A stretch of DNA of 64,000 nucleotides from Nematopogon swammerdamellus (taxonomy: Eukaryota; Arthropoda; Insecta; Lepidoptera; Adelidae), in NCBI GenBank assembly GCA_946902875.1, contig OX336354.1, positions 8,033,247 through 8,097,246 on the forward strand, written 5' to 3'. Positions within the stretch are counted from its first letter, which is position 1. Each line of letters opens with the position of its first letter. The position numbers and the translations under genes are program-made. Positions 1-9,930 of this stretch are shown in pieces. A model generated the notes under the pieces. The model was not told the origin of the DNA. It ran no database searches and saw only the letters and a program-made list of their open reading frames with translations.

Positions 1-97
1 TCAGACTCAGTAATTAAAAAATCAACGATGCGCCACTACCCTAACATTGCCACTGATTAGAATGCTTCGGTGAGAGAAACTTTTTTTTTTACATACA

Positions 98-155
98 TAC
101 ATAGCGTCACGCCTGTTTCCCGATGGGGTAGGCAGAGACAACGGATCATTCAAAT
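98..155 (-). repeat. RTE-C LINE 3' tail fragment
   Basis: Reverse complement of the terminal bases of the RTE LINE at 55239-56180 (GTTGTCTCTGCCTACCCC, GGGAAACAGGCGTGACGC) with its TGTA-type tail at the left edge. A 5'-truncated LINE insertion. Confidence 0.8.
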
Positions 156-1092
156 ATTTTTTTTTTCAGTTTTCATCAAATAATATATATATAGAATCTT
201 CCCTTTCGGTAGTGCAATATAAAATTTTCCACAATTTATATGTAATATCAGGATCAAAAATTTGTTCTGATGAATTCTCAAGTGTTGAGAATAAAATAGA
301 GACTCTAAATTGTATGTCTCTTACTTTTTGTTCGACTACAGCGAAGCCAAAAGGAGCGTTATCAATTTAATGATTTTTTACTTTCGCGTGAAAAGTTGAG
401 CCTATTTATAAAAAACGCCAATTAGCCACTCCCAAATACCAGGTTATAAAGTGGTGTATAGTATACAGCGCGTTTAGCACCAACTCTCTCTTGCGCAGGT
501 GCTTGTGCAAGGGAGCTAAAGATCAAAAGAAAATGCCATTTTTTCCGCGTGATCCGGAAACAGAGTTTATTATAGTTTTTTTTTTTCACTGTATTTCCAA
601 AAGCACATCAAATCTCGCTAGGATCCATCCAAAGGCATCCCCAGTTGGCCTTCGGGACCTCCAAACGAGACAATAGGGCTCTCTCAGGCCCCACGTACAC
701 AAGACTACAGCTAGCTGAATACAAATAGACTCATTATGACAGGCAGATGGAGTAGTATTTACTGACGATGATTTGAATGAGTTTTCATTTGAGGGCAACA
801 TTTTGGAAACAATTTATTAAGAAGAACGGCGAGTAGAGACAATTTAGCATGATGTTAAATTTCCATTTTAAAGCTAAAATACTTCATGAAAACATGTTAC
901 AATCTGAGAAATTGAATTTATATGCATCCTATTAATTTGATGTGAGCTACTCTTGTAAATACGAATATAATAGGTTTCTCGGAACCGGATCTTACGATTT
1001 GGATGAAATTTCGTGTTTAGAAAATATTTTATTTTCCAAGTTTATAGGTGTCTGAGAAAATCCGTTTAAGTACACAAAAAAAAATTTTTTTT
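156..1092. other. No gene recognised
   Basis: AT-rich sequence with short chance ORFs only. No splice-bounded exon or repeat with clear ends was found; presumably intronic to the guanylate cyclase gene. Confidence 0.5.
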
Positions 1093-1175
1093 AACTGGCC
1101 CAGCACAACACCGATTACTCTGCTTATACCGATTGTTGGGATACAGCATGTGCCATGTAGTGTGTTAGTAGGTAT
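1093..1175 (+). repeat. SINE-B 3' fragment
   Basis: Carries the SINE-B 3' segment CAGCACAACACCGATTACTC followed by the diverged 'gattgttgggatacagc' block. The 5' part is missing. Confidence 0.75.
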
Positions 1176-1667
1176 CTCATTCAATGTTTTTGCCACGAAT
1201 CTCTTGAGTACCAATTACCTGTCTCATTGCGTGAAGTCTTTAAACCATTAGTGGGAAAAGAGCGCAGATGTAAGCTCATGAAAATGATGGTGCAGCATAT
1301 GATACACTTGGGCCATCAATTTCCAAAATTACTTGCCATACGTTATACTGTGTTATTTATCGTTAAACTTCAGTGAATTCAGAGTTATGTGTATTAAGCT
1401 GGCGCCCGCGGTTACACCTGCGTTCACATTGGACTTGCCTATTTGGATCAATACTTTAGAGGATTTAGTTATAGAGAATACAACTGACATTGAAATAAGG
1501 AGGGCAAAGATTTTTTTAATCTCTAAAACCGTATTATTGGGATCTTATAAAAAAAATCCGGAAAAAAATGTGTTCTGTTTTTGGCAACAACTTCCTGCGG
1601 TGCTTTATTAAGGGCATGTGTGCACCTACGTTTCCCATACTAACGATGATTGATTCAAAACTGTTTG

Positions 1668-1850
1668 ACATACGACATCGAGCATGTATAAAGAATATTA
1701 TGAGAGTGGAAGAGGCGGCAGAGTTGAGTCAGGATCGTGACACGTTGACATCCGTTGTCTCTGCCTACTCTACTGGGAAACAGGCGTGACGCTCTGTATG
1801 TATGCATGTGTGTATGTACATATGTATGTATGTATGTATGTATATGTTTA
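1668..1850 (+). repeat. RTE-C LINE 3' tail fragment
   Basis: Matches the last roughly 110 bases of the RTE element, from the region around its final codons (GAGTGGAAGAGGCGGCAGAG) through GAAACAGGCGTGACGC, then a long degenerate TGTA repeat. The sequence between 1176 and 1667 shows no gene. Confidence 0.85.
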
Positions 1851-1877
1851 ATAGTTGTTGTTGTTGATTTGACTTGA

Positions 1878-1962
1878 CACTAGGTGGTAGGGTTTATCCC
1901 GGCAGGGTTGATACCACCGCACTGAGCGAAACGTCGGTCGAAACGGCTATGTAAATAGTTAT
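1878..1962 (+). repeat. SINE-5S core fragment
   Basis: Plus-strand piece of the SINE-5S core (ACTAGGTGGTAGGGTTTATC ... CGGCTATGTAAATAGTT). It lies tail-to-tail with the full minus-strand copy that follows. Confidence 0.85.
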
Positions 1963-1982
1963 TTTCCTGTTCCTGTTTTCCT

Positions 1983-2349
1983 GGAAACTGACACGGTCGG
2001 CTACATCACCTACAACATCCGTTATGTCAGCCCATAGCACCGGGTGAACTAGGTGACATGTCAGTGCTTCCCTTCATTTCATGTCGGCTACACTGAACTG
2101 GACGGAAAACACGAACTATTTACATAGCCGTTTCGACCGACGTTTCATTCAGTGCGGTGGTACCAACACGGGCGGGATAAACCCTACCACCTAGTAAGAT
2201 AAGAAGGGAAGAGACCTACAGTTTTTACGTGGAATTTGAACCACGGTCAGCTTCCAACGGTCGAGCGGTCACCCATCCAAGTACTGACCGCGCTCAACGT
2301 TGCTAAACAACCAGTCGACCGACCGCACCACTGAGCTACCGTGGCTGAC
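1983..2349 (-). mobile_element. SINE-5S, near full length
   Basis: Minus-strand copy running from the tail (AACTGACACGGTCGGCTACA) to the head. Read on its own strand the head has a box A-like TAGCTCAGTGG, a 5S-rRNA-like stretch around 2260-2310 (AAGCAACGTTGAGCGCGGTC, then CAGTACTTGGATGGGTGACC), and a box B-like GGTTCAAATTCC. A Pol III internal promoter is inferred from these boxes. The A-rich tail is eroded. Confidence 0.9.
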
Positions 2350-3239
2350 AAAAAAAATTTTTACTAAATTAACTTCATGCTAAAATGCGTTCCTACGGAG
2401 ACACAAATCTTTGTATAAGTCAATACAAAGTTACTTGTTTAGCCTATGCCAAATGGTTTTGAAGTAGGCAATCGTGCGATTAAAATTGTTTTGCGAATTT
2501 TGAAATTTACGTATTGAGGACTTCTAAAAGAAAACGCGACAAAACAATTTTCACAGCCGCCGCCGTCCTCCACACAAAAAGTATTCAGCAATTCCGAACG
2601 TTTATTTGCACACAATACGTCGGAAAGCAATAAAGAGTTCCCTCTATTAAATAAGAAGTCACCCAAAAGCGAAGAGTGACAGTCGGCAGCTGTCAAAATA
2701 GCGCTTTCCCCAAAACGCCTTCGAGACAAGGGGGCCGCGGTACGCGAGTAGGCGGTGGGGGAAATGGGAAATGACCTTGGCCTATATTCCCCCCTGTCGC
2801 AAGCGCTGTTATTCAAGGGATGGCTCTTTTGTCCCAAGTGTCCCTTCGGTATTTGATTGATAGCGTTTGAGCAGGGTGTTCATTTTGAAAGGGAGACCCA
2901 TTGGCTGATTAATGACACTTGATTGGAGGTACGCTTTTGCTAATGAGCCGTGTGTGATATTTTTTGCCTTTTTTTATTTTGTGCTGCAATCTCTTCTTCT
3001 CTATTTGAACTAAATTTGATTTTATTAGTCTCTCTCTTCGGTACATTCCCTACCAGTGGCGGCTGGTGACTTCAGTTACCGGTAGTGCCTACCTACTTAA
3101 ATACCAAATTTCCCAACACATTCCCAATGTCATTTTAAGATCGCGACTTCCGAATTTTTTAAACGCCTGCGTTGTATTATGTACGTACCTAGTATGAATA
3201 TTCTCAAGACACTCAATGAGTTGCAAAAAACAAGAAAAT
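2350..3239. other. No gene recognised
   Basis: Contains a 132-codon minus-strand open frame at 2439-2837 with no recognisable domain and no splice support. I see no repeat with definable ends, nor the next cyclase exon expected after the 3441 donor. Confidence 0.5.
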
Positions 3240-3415
3240 AAATCCTGGATGTCCGCCATAATAACACATATTCTGTGACAATTTCAACCAGCTACCTAAA
3301 TGTATCTATAGATAGTCCTTTGTAGGTAGGACAGACCGACGGACGGCGGCGGCGGCGGCGTAGGCGTAGGCTCTAGCAATAGGCTTCCGTGCTCGTACTG
3401 TACGGAAGCCTAAAA
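3240..3415 (+). repeat. rep-E 3' portion
   Basis: Shares with other rep-E copies the order 'cataataacacatattctgtgacaatttcaaccagctacct', a GAC/CGG-rich run (a CGG microsatellite at about 3340-3360) and the closing GTACGGAAGCCTAAAA. It ends about 25 bp before the cyclase exon at 3441, beside its donor site. Confidence 0.8.
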
Positions 3416-3440
3416 TGCCTTCTTACAGTTCTGTACCCAC

Positions 3441-3607
3441 CTTATAGACGTCTAGCTCCTCGCAGAAGACATCGAAAACGCTGTATAGGTCCTCCAGCAT
3501 GGTGATGACCATCATGGGCGTGGCCGTGGCACAGATGGAGGTGAAGCCGACGATATCACTGAACAGCATGGTCACCTCGTCGTGGCTCTTCGCTTCGATC
3601 TTCTCGC
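3441..3607 (-). CDS. Gycalpha99B: Guanylate cyclase alpha exon: start of catalytic domain
   Basis: 167-bp internal exon, bounded by an acceptor (ccggccag before GCGAG) and a donor (TATAAG then gtgggt). It begins with two bases that complete the Gly codon split from exon 17106-17244 and ends in phase 0. The translation contains [15 protein letters not shown], the metal-binding signature of class III cyclases, then [14 protein letters not shown] and ends at ELDVYK. In this family the Asp of FSDIVGFT coordinates the catalytic metal. The following exon, expected to start with VETIGDAY-like sequence, is not in the window. Very confident. Confidence 0.97.
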
Positions 3608-3764
3608 CTGGCCGGACAATAAAAAATTCAGTGTTAGAAAATACAGACTAGCATGTATAGCGCGACAAGGCTTGAAATGAACGTGGATGAAGTTTGTGCG
3701 AGGGCGCTGCTGCAGCATTAGGGTTGTCAATTTTGAAAATTTCCTTACACTAGGGGAAACTATC

Positions 3765-3905
3765 GGATTGTTCCCAGTAGTCCCCTCTAGCACTGTAGCC
3801 CGGGGTGACAACTGGGAATTTTTTTCCCAGTTGTCACCCGGGTGACAAATCTTCCCAACAGTCCCCTTCCGCTTCTTGCCAGAGGGGACAAATGGGAAAC
3901 ATTTT
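3765..3905 (-). repeat. rep-K dispersed repeat
   Basis: Begins GGATTGTTCCCAGTAGTCCC and contains inverted blocks of CCCGGGTGACAACTGGGAA type. It matches, in the opposite orientation, the copy at 31235-31474 whose boundaries are set by interruption of a tandem repeat. Function unknown. Confidence 0.7.
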
Positions 3906-4163
3906 GTATGTATAGTACCTATAAGGTAGGTAGGTGCTTAATTATTTTTTATTTTATGTATTGAATTTTAGGAAGACTATCTCACTAATAAAATAACAGA
4001 TGGACTCCGATTTCTGCTAACAACACCACAGACTAAGAAGAGATACTAACGTACGCGTGATGGTCATCTGACAGCACTGTGGCGGCGTTAGTTCCGCCGT
4101 CAGCCACGTTCATTTCAAGCCTTGTCGCACTATATGAAAAACATGTGTGCGGAGGAGTCATCA

Positions 4164-4300
4164 GGTCATCAGCCTCGGTAGCTCGGTGGTTCGATCGATC
4201 GACCGTCTTTCGTAATCTTAATCGCGCCTGCTTTCGATGAGAGCTCGGTTGGGTGACCGTTCGACCGTTGAGGCTGACCGTGGTTCTGATTTCACGTAAG
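4164..4300 (+). repeat. SINE-5S head, diverged
   Basis: Contains CAGCCTCGGTAGCTCGGTGG, then GGGTGACCGTTCGACCGTTG and GAGGCTGACCGTGGTTCTG, the head modules of SINE-5S. Core and tail are absent. Confidence 0.7.
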
Positions 4301-5120
4301 ACAGGGCAATTACAATTTTGTCCTGTGCCCTAATCATAAAGTAATAAATAGCCTTGCACTGGACGTAGGAATACACAAGTTGCGAAATATTTATTTGCGA
4401 CATGCTTTTGGGATGTTTTTAACACCCGACATGTTTAATTAACTAGTACGTACTTATATGTAGTGTATATTATAGTATATTATAGTTATTTTCCATAGAT
4501 TATATTTTACATTCCCACACTCAAGTATTTTGCTACTATCTACTTATATCTCGCAAAATACGACTCTCAAACATCCAAAGGTTGAATGGGAGAAATCCCT
4601 GTATGGCATAAGTCCACCTTTGCCCCTCATGTAAATTACTTATCGTTTGTTTCTGTAAAATGTTTTTTGGAGCAATAAAGTATTTCTATCTATCTATCTT
4701 TATCTAATATTCCCATTTTAATTATATCGAACTTTCGCAATGCCAACATACGTATGTATAGAAAATTGTCACACAGAAAAACAAACAACCAATGTTCGGT
4801 TCAAAGGGATGACCGGAAACTGTTAAAAAGAAGATCAGATCCACATTCATATATTAAAAAATTCAGCCCAGTAAAATCCAGATGTCAAAAAGGTTCCAAA
4901 TGTAAAGTCAAAGGCTTTTTCTAGTTCAGTACAACTCAGCCAGAAATCCTCGCATTTGTCGTCACTCTCTGAATGGACGGATGTGGTTTTGTGAGCCGTG
5001 GTTCAGTTTTTACGCGTCCCCATATAAAACAGTCAACAGTAATTAAACCAAAAAATCTGGTCAACGTTCACGACGTTGTACACATCCAGACGAATTCACG
5101 GCCGAAAAAAATATTGAAGG
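4301..5120. other. No gene; LINE-like polyadenylation tail near 4680
   Basis: AT-rich intronic sequence. Around 4650-4710 'ggagcaataaagtatttctatc' followed by ATCT repeats looks like the 3' end of a truncated retroelement. The 65-codon frame at 4973 has no recognisable domain. Confidence 0.45.
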
Positions 5121-5430
5121 CTTTGCACATGTCTTCTAAATGTCCATGGGCGTCGTTAGACACCTTATGAGTGGCTAGGCGCCACATGTCGCGCTTTCAA
5201 TATAAAAAAAACATGGGAGCGGAATTCTAAAAACGGAGAAATTAAATAGAAATATGCTCCAAAATTTCTACAAAAATCTGACTTAAAGCCTAAACGCATT
5301 TTCTACCAGTCATGCCTGGGATTGTGGGTAAGCGACTTTTCGATGAATGAATGTCCTCCATGGGCATCGTTAGACACCTACTTGTAGGTGAAGCGATGCC
5401 ACATATCGCTCTATCCATAAAAAAAAGCAG
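5121..5430 (+). repeat. Two LINE-P 3' end fragments
   Basis: Two copies (about 5130-5210 and 5345-5425) of the LINE-P 3' block: AATGTCCATGGGCGTCGTTA, GACACCTTATGAGTGGC and a 'gcgccacatgtcgcgct' end followed by an A-rich run. They match the end of the better-preserved copy at 36640-37060. Confidence 0.75.
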
Positions 5431-5464
5431 ATGGGTATTGCAAAATTAAATGAAAGTTTAGTTA

Positions 5465-5735
5465 GTCAGCGGGTATGCGTCCACTGCTGGACATAAGCCT
5501 CTCCAATTTTTCTCCAGTCATCCCGACCTTCAGCGGCACTGAACTGCTTTCCGCCGTCGTACTTGATCGACGTCATCTTAACTGGCGGTCGGCGACAGGT
5601 GACCACCCGCCAGGTGGGACGACGACATCAAGTAAGTCGGCGGAAAGCAGTGATTCCGTACCGCTGAAGGCCGAGAGGACTGGAAGAAAATTGGAGAGGC
5701 ATTTGTCCAGCAGTGGACGCATACACACTGTGGAA
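5465..5735. repeat. Long foldback palindrome made of LINE-F ends
   Basis: About 110 bp on the left (TGCGTCCACTGCTGGACATA ... CAGCGGCACTGAACTGCTTT) is the imperfect reverse complement of about 110 bp on the right (... TTGTCCAGCAGTGGACGCAT), with roughly 55 bp between. The arms carry the LINE-F 3' signature 'gtccagcagtgg'. RNA or single-stranded DNA from here would fold into a long hairpin. Confidence 0.85.
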
Positions 5736-5801
5736 TATTTGCTCATCGCCTACATGATAAAATCATCCACGAAATCTCTTCGGTACGGTTACGTTACGTT
5801 T

Positions 5802-6125
5802 AGCGGCGGGTGGCCGAGTGGTTTCTCATGCGAGAGGTCCGCGGTTCGAATCCCGTCGGCGTGTACCAATGAGTTTTTTCTGACGACAAAATTTACGTGC
5901 ATACCTACACCTGCTGCTTCACCGTTCGGAACCGGTGTAAAACTGTAGGTCCCTTCCCTTGCCCCTTACTAGGTGGTAGGCTCAATTTGTAGCCGACTGG
6001 GTTGGTACCACCGTACTGGATGTCAGATGGCCGCATAGCAACCTCGGGTGATATTGGCTGGTCGGAGCATGCGCTTTGGCCCCTCCAACTCAGCCACCCA
6101 TACCGGATTACATAAAAAAAAAAAA
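5802..6125 (+). mobile_element. tRNA-SINE with SINE-5S core and mod-M tail
   Basis: The head resembles a tRNA-Ser/Leu 5' half, with box A TGGCCGAGTGG at 5811 and box B GGTTCGAATCC at 5843. It lacks a matching acceptor stem, so it is not a tRNA gene. From about 5938 the sequence becomes the SINE-5S core (AAACTGTAGGTCCCTTCCCT, TTACTAGGTGGTAGG, GGGTTGGTACCACCG). It then switches to the mod-M tail (AACTCAGCCACCCATACCGG) and an A-run. A composite retroposon. Confidence 0.85.
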
Positions 6126-6451
6126 GAAAACAATCCATTTTGATCACAAAGATTTAAAATGCGACAGCGGCAAATTATTTGCCTCCATCGCATTTAGGGC
6201 GTATTAAATCATCCTAACTGTTCCGGAAACGCTAAAATTCGCACTCTTTCAGGCGAATGGCTGGAAATTTACTGCGCGCCGAGTGTCACTATCGATCACG
6301 GTGCGCTGGGATTGTGAACAATACGAACGGAAATTACACGTATCTAACGCGCGCTTATCAGGGCATGCGTAATATTTATGAGAAAAAAAGTTGGTTAAAA
6401 AAAGGAATTACAAAAATTTTACAAGTAAAAGTCAAACCAAAAATAATTTAA
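6126..6451. other. No gene recognised
   Basis: Short unlabelled stretch between the tRNA-SINE and the solo LTR. A 64-codon frame at 6257 has no recognisable features. Confidence 0.5.
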
Positions 6452-6455
6452 CTAA

Positions 6456-6713
6456 TGTTAGGTTTCGTTAAATTGTTCAAATAAATCGAATCGGGTGACG
6501 ATTGGATTTATTTATTTTACTGGCAACACGAAAAATGAGCGGTGACTCGTGGGTATAAATGGACGGGGACGGACGGCCATGTTTTGGTTGGAGCACGCAC
6601 CGAGTACGGACGTCTTGTGTTTTCTGTGTGTGAATGAAGAAAATAAAGTAACTGTTCTATCTCGTTCCTGCATTTGTACTGACCTACACAGACTGATCTT
6701 GGACTCCCTTACA
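6456..6713 (+). mobile_element. Solo LTR of a Ty3/gypsy-type element
   Basis: A 258-bp unit beginning TGTTAGG and ending CCCTTACA (TG...CA with short inverted ends), flanked by the direct repeat CTAA at 6452-6455 and 6714-6717. Inside are a TATA-like 'gtataaatgg' near 6552 and an AATAAA signal near 6640, in the order expected of an LTR. No internal coding region or second LTR adjoins, so this is a solo LTR left by recombination. Family assignment rests only on the 4-bp duplication. Confidence 0.8.
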
Positions 6714-6744
6714 CTAATAATAGAAAAGAAACCTAATAAATAAA

Positions 6745-6944
6745 GCTAAGTTTCTACGGCCGTGTAACGTACTTCAATTTATTAATCCTTATAACTCGAG
6801 AACCACTCTATCGATTTACATAATATGTTCACTGTTACATTCTGTCACTTCTCAAGATTATTTTAGGCTATAAATCATAACGGTACGTCATCGGTGACCT
6901 GAGCTGTGAGCAAAAAGTCACGCGAAGCCGCGGGCAAAAGCTAG
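6745..6944 (+). mobile_element. Helitron-like 3' portion
   Basis: Shares with the full element at 28670-28944 'ataactcgagaaccac', 'ctgttacattctgtcac', and the terminal GCCGCGGGCAAAAGCTAG. The 5' TCTATAC end is missing. Confidence 0.8.
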
Positions 6945-7007
6945 CCATTTATATGGTAGGACCTAAGGCTAGGGTAGGCTGCTTGTTGTACTAAACGTTT
7001 ATGAAAT

Positions 7008-7274
7008 GAGGAGAGTCTGTTCAAAAGGAACTATTTCCGTTTCGACGAGTTGCGCGTTTTTGACGGATTCTCAGTCTTTGTATTCAAATACATCTCCCTG
7101 TAAAATTTGAATGGTCAAAACGAACTATTTCCTATAGAAAATTACGATTGAAAACAACAATTTCGGTCAAAAAGGCCTATTTCCAATATCCTAAGTTTAA
7201 TTAGCTATCAGTTTTTTGGCTCTACTGAAAATTCTGTTACAACGGAAATAGTTCCTTTTGAACAGACTCTCCTC
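7008..7274. mobile_element. Terminal-inverted-repeat MITE
   Basis: A 267-bp element starting GAGGAGAGTCTGTTCAAAAG and ending with its reverse complement, with about 34-bp near-perfect inverted ends and an AAAT direct repeat at 7004-7007 and 7275-7278. Four copies of a TCAAAA-N-G-NN-CTATTTCC-like motif occur: one in each terminus and two inside. No coding capacity; superfamily not assigned. Confidence 0.85.
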
Positions 7275-7278
7275 AAAT

Positions 7279-7799
7279 TGAATTAGTTAATTACGTACAA
7301 AACAATATGACAATAAACTAAAATTAATGTTGGCAATATAAATAACTTATGAAATAAACCTTCCTATCTAAAAGGTATATAAATAATTAAAAGCAACCCC
7401 TAAATTGACAACTAGTAACCCTCCTTCAGTTGGGGCGTTGTGAGCAAGGTTCCGCGGACGCCAGCGGCACCGAATATATCGCGGCGGCGCGTTGCCTCGC
7501 TGGATGGTCACACTGATACGCGGCCTCAGGAAGTTAAGCTTGTGTAAAATACCCCGCTTGCATGGGCTCTGCTCGCGTGAAAGTTGACTTCTAAAAATTA
7601 TCGAGCGTGATCAAAGGTCGAGCTACTGCGTATGAAGTTTGTAATAAGTAATTTTTATAATGTATAATAATATCACAGATCACATTGGTGTAAACCATAT
7701 GTATATTGGTTGAGTAATTTTCAAATAAAATGCGACAGTTTGCAGAGTTCTCAGATATACTACATAGACAGTACACACTAGACATAGGCAGAGCTCCCA
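7279..7799. other. No gene recognised; GC-rich patch 7420-7560
   Basis: Mostly AT-rich with a short GC-rich patch (CGCGGCGGCGCGTTGCC). No splice-bounded open frame was found. Confidence 0.4.
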
Positions 7800-7915
7800 T
7801 CTGAGCGTGATTTCGCGAAGAGTGGTGTTAGTGACTGTGGCCGATCTTCCCATTTAACTTTACGAACATGCACCCGTACCGGCTGTCTATACAAAATAAT
7901 ACATACATTTTATAT
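7800..7915 (-). repeat. mod-N-like SINE tail fragment
   Basis: Contains TGAGCGTGATTTCGCGAAGA and 'ccggctgtctatac', resembling the units at 8739-8850 and 37966-38090. Diverged and without clear ends. Confidence 0.5.
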
Positions 7916-7927
7916 CAACCAAAGGAC

Positions 7928-8046
7928 AGACGACCTAAAAAAGAAAGTCGGTAACTAGTGGATGGATAAGAAGACCTAAAAAAGATAGTCGGGAACTAGC
8001 GGACGGATAAGAAAACCTAAAAAAGATAGTCGGGAACTAGTGGATT
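7928..8046 (+). repeat. 41-bp minisatellite, block 1 (three units)
   Basis: Three units of about 41 bp with consensus GACCTAAAAAAGATAGTCGG then GAACTAGTGGATGGATAAGA and A. The array is interrupted at 8047 and resumes at 8396. Confidence 0.95.
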
Positions 8047-8395
8047 TTTTTTATTTATTTATTTAGGAAAAACAAACAATTACATACATATGTAGGTTAT
8101 GGAGACAGTAGAAACAATAAACAATTAGGTATGTAACCAGCGACGTTTTTCACAAATGCTTTGCTTACTAATTAAATAATTAAATTTAAAGCGTACACAC
8201 AATATATGTAATTCACATAGCGCTTATGAATGAATACATAATATAAAAAAAATATAACAGCACCACGAAAGCAGACACCTCACCTTATGCATACTGTGCC
8301 ACACCAAGCACGTAAAACATTATAGTTATCATCTCTTACATAGGCCTATTATGACCATGAAGCAGCCTATCGAGGCGGATGGAATGGAATCGAAT
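8047..8395. other. Sequence splitting the 41-bp minisatellite
   Basis: About 350 bp, starting with a T/A-rich run (tttttttatttatttattta), separating the two array blocks. It looks like an insertion, but I could not define its ends or family. It closes with 'gcagcctatcgaggcgg'. Confidence 0.5.
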
Positions 8396-8655
8396 GGATG
8401 GATAAGAAGACCTAAAAAAGATAGTCGGGAACTAGTGAATTGATAAGAAGACATAAAAAAGAAGTCAGGAACTAGTGGGCGGATAAGAAGACATAAAAAA
8501 GATAGTCGGGAACTAGTGGATTGATAAGAAGACATAAAAAAGATAGCCGGGAACTAGTGGATTGATAAGAAGACATAAAAAAGATAGTCGGGAACTAGTG
8601 GGCGGATAAGAAGACCTAAAAAAGATAGTCGGGAACTAGTGGACGGATACGAAGA
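8396..8655 (+). repeat. 41-bp minisatellite, block 2 (six units)
   Basis: Six further units of 40-41 bp. The last runs in phase into a LINE-F 3' end (GAAGAGCGGAAAACCGCGTG), suggesting the unit was amplified from the sequence just upstream of that LINE tail. Confidence 0.95.
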
Positions 8656-8710
8656 GCGGAAAACCGCGTGTGGTGGCGTGCCTTGGGAGAGGCTATGTCC
8701 TATGAGCCTA
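8649..8710 (+). repeat. LINE-F 3' end fragment
   Basis: 'aaaccgcgtgtggtggcgtg', 'ccttgggagaggc', 'tatgtcc' match the fuller LINE-F tail at 10940-11045. Truncated at the right. Confidence 0.75.
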
Positions 8711-8734
8711 GTAACAGTCCGCAAATCTGCTGGC

Positions 8735-8850
8735 ATGGCGCCTCACTGAGCGTGGTTTCGCGAGGAGAGGGTTTTTGGCTCTGTCGACAGTACCATTGGT
8801 CTCTCGACACAGCCACCCATGTTGGTTTACATAAAAAAAAATAAAAAAAA
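8735..8850 (-). repeat. mod-N SINE tail module
   Basis: Reads GAGCGTGGTTTCGCGAGGAG ... CTCTGTCGACAG ... CACAGCCACCCATGTTGG and TTTACATAAAA. It is the reverse complement of the units at 14552-14702 and 29163-29290. Confidence 0.75.
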
Positions 8851-9859
8851 TGTTCAGCAATAGACCGATACGGGCTTGATGATGATGATGAACAACGGTA
8901 ATTTTAGAACTCATAACAGTAAGGTTGTCTCTACATAACATATCGGCTTCCATTTGGCACGTGGTAGATTCAGAGAAGTGAAAATGAAATTCGAAGAAAT
9001 TAAATCCTCCCGGCTCTATTCCGCGGAAATCCCTCGTTTTCCCACTTCCCCACACTCGGGGACTTAGGTGGCGCCGCGTTGGAGACTTCCGGCAGCGTTG
9101 TCACGTAAAATTAGAGCGCGCGGCTGAAAATACGTCAATTAACAATTTGCTTGTTGTCAAAAATATGTTAATTGGTTTATCATGTTGCAAAGATAGTTTG
9201 AACGCATGTGTAATGTTTTTAAATGCTTGATGGCATAAAACTACCAGAGTTAGTACAATATAGTTCTTTATTTTGACATAAATCAATCAATTCATTCGAA
9301 CGCTTCAATGCGTGTGATTTTTAGTGCTCCGTACTTCAAAAGAGAAAAAAAAAACACTTCAGTTATTTTTTTTTATAGTTTGTGCGTCTGTCTGTGTCAG
9401 ATTAACCTAATAAAATTAAAGTTAATAAACGTATCACGCTGAAACAAGTTAAAAATCTTATTTATTTCACGTGAAATATGACAACAAACAGCAACGTTTG
9501 ACTTTTTTCCAGTCGCATGTCCAATAATTGGACATTTATTTGGACTTTTATTTGGATTTATTGGACATTTATTAATAATTGGACACAATTATTATACATA
9601 ATCTTCCTCCTCCGCTGGCCGGATTCTCAAGCATCCTGCCTGCCTAATTTCTCTACGGCTCTTGCTCTTTCATTGACATCTCTCTCTCTCTTTCTGTCAT
9701 CGTCTTTCGATGAAACTTCTTACCCTGAATGAAAGTGAACGGTTTGATTAGTAATAAATGACGTTCTTGAGCACAACTACTATAATGGATGAGCTTGGCT
9801 GACCTTGGTATGAGGACTTAAGATTAACAAACAAAAAAAAACTGTCAAACGTTTAAAAA
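8851..9859. other. No gene recognised
   Basis: Includes a GAT-repeat patch near 8880 (a likely LINE tail) and an AT-rich run at 9520-9590 with alternating 'attggacatttatttgg' pieces. No exon-like or bounded mobile feature found. Confidence 0.4.
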
Positions 9860-9930
9860 ATTAAGCGGTCAAGTGCGAGTTGAACTCGCGTGGAGAGGGT
9901 TCCATACTATTCCGATAGTATAAATATTTG
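9860..9930 (+). repeat. rep-E head fragment
   Basis: Contains GCGGTCAAGTGCGAGTTGAA, CTCGCGTGGAGAGGGTTCC, the rep-E 5' head; the rest is absent. Confidence 0.75.

Noticed and set aside
2439..2837. 132-codon minus-strand frame as a gene
   Set aside because: No domain, no splice signals that fit, ordinary composition; a chance frame is the simpler reading.
5802..5880. A tRNA-Ser gene
   Set aside because: Box A and box B are present but the acceptor stem and a full cloverleaf are not; retroposon core and tail follow. The same holds for 47186-47265.
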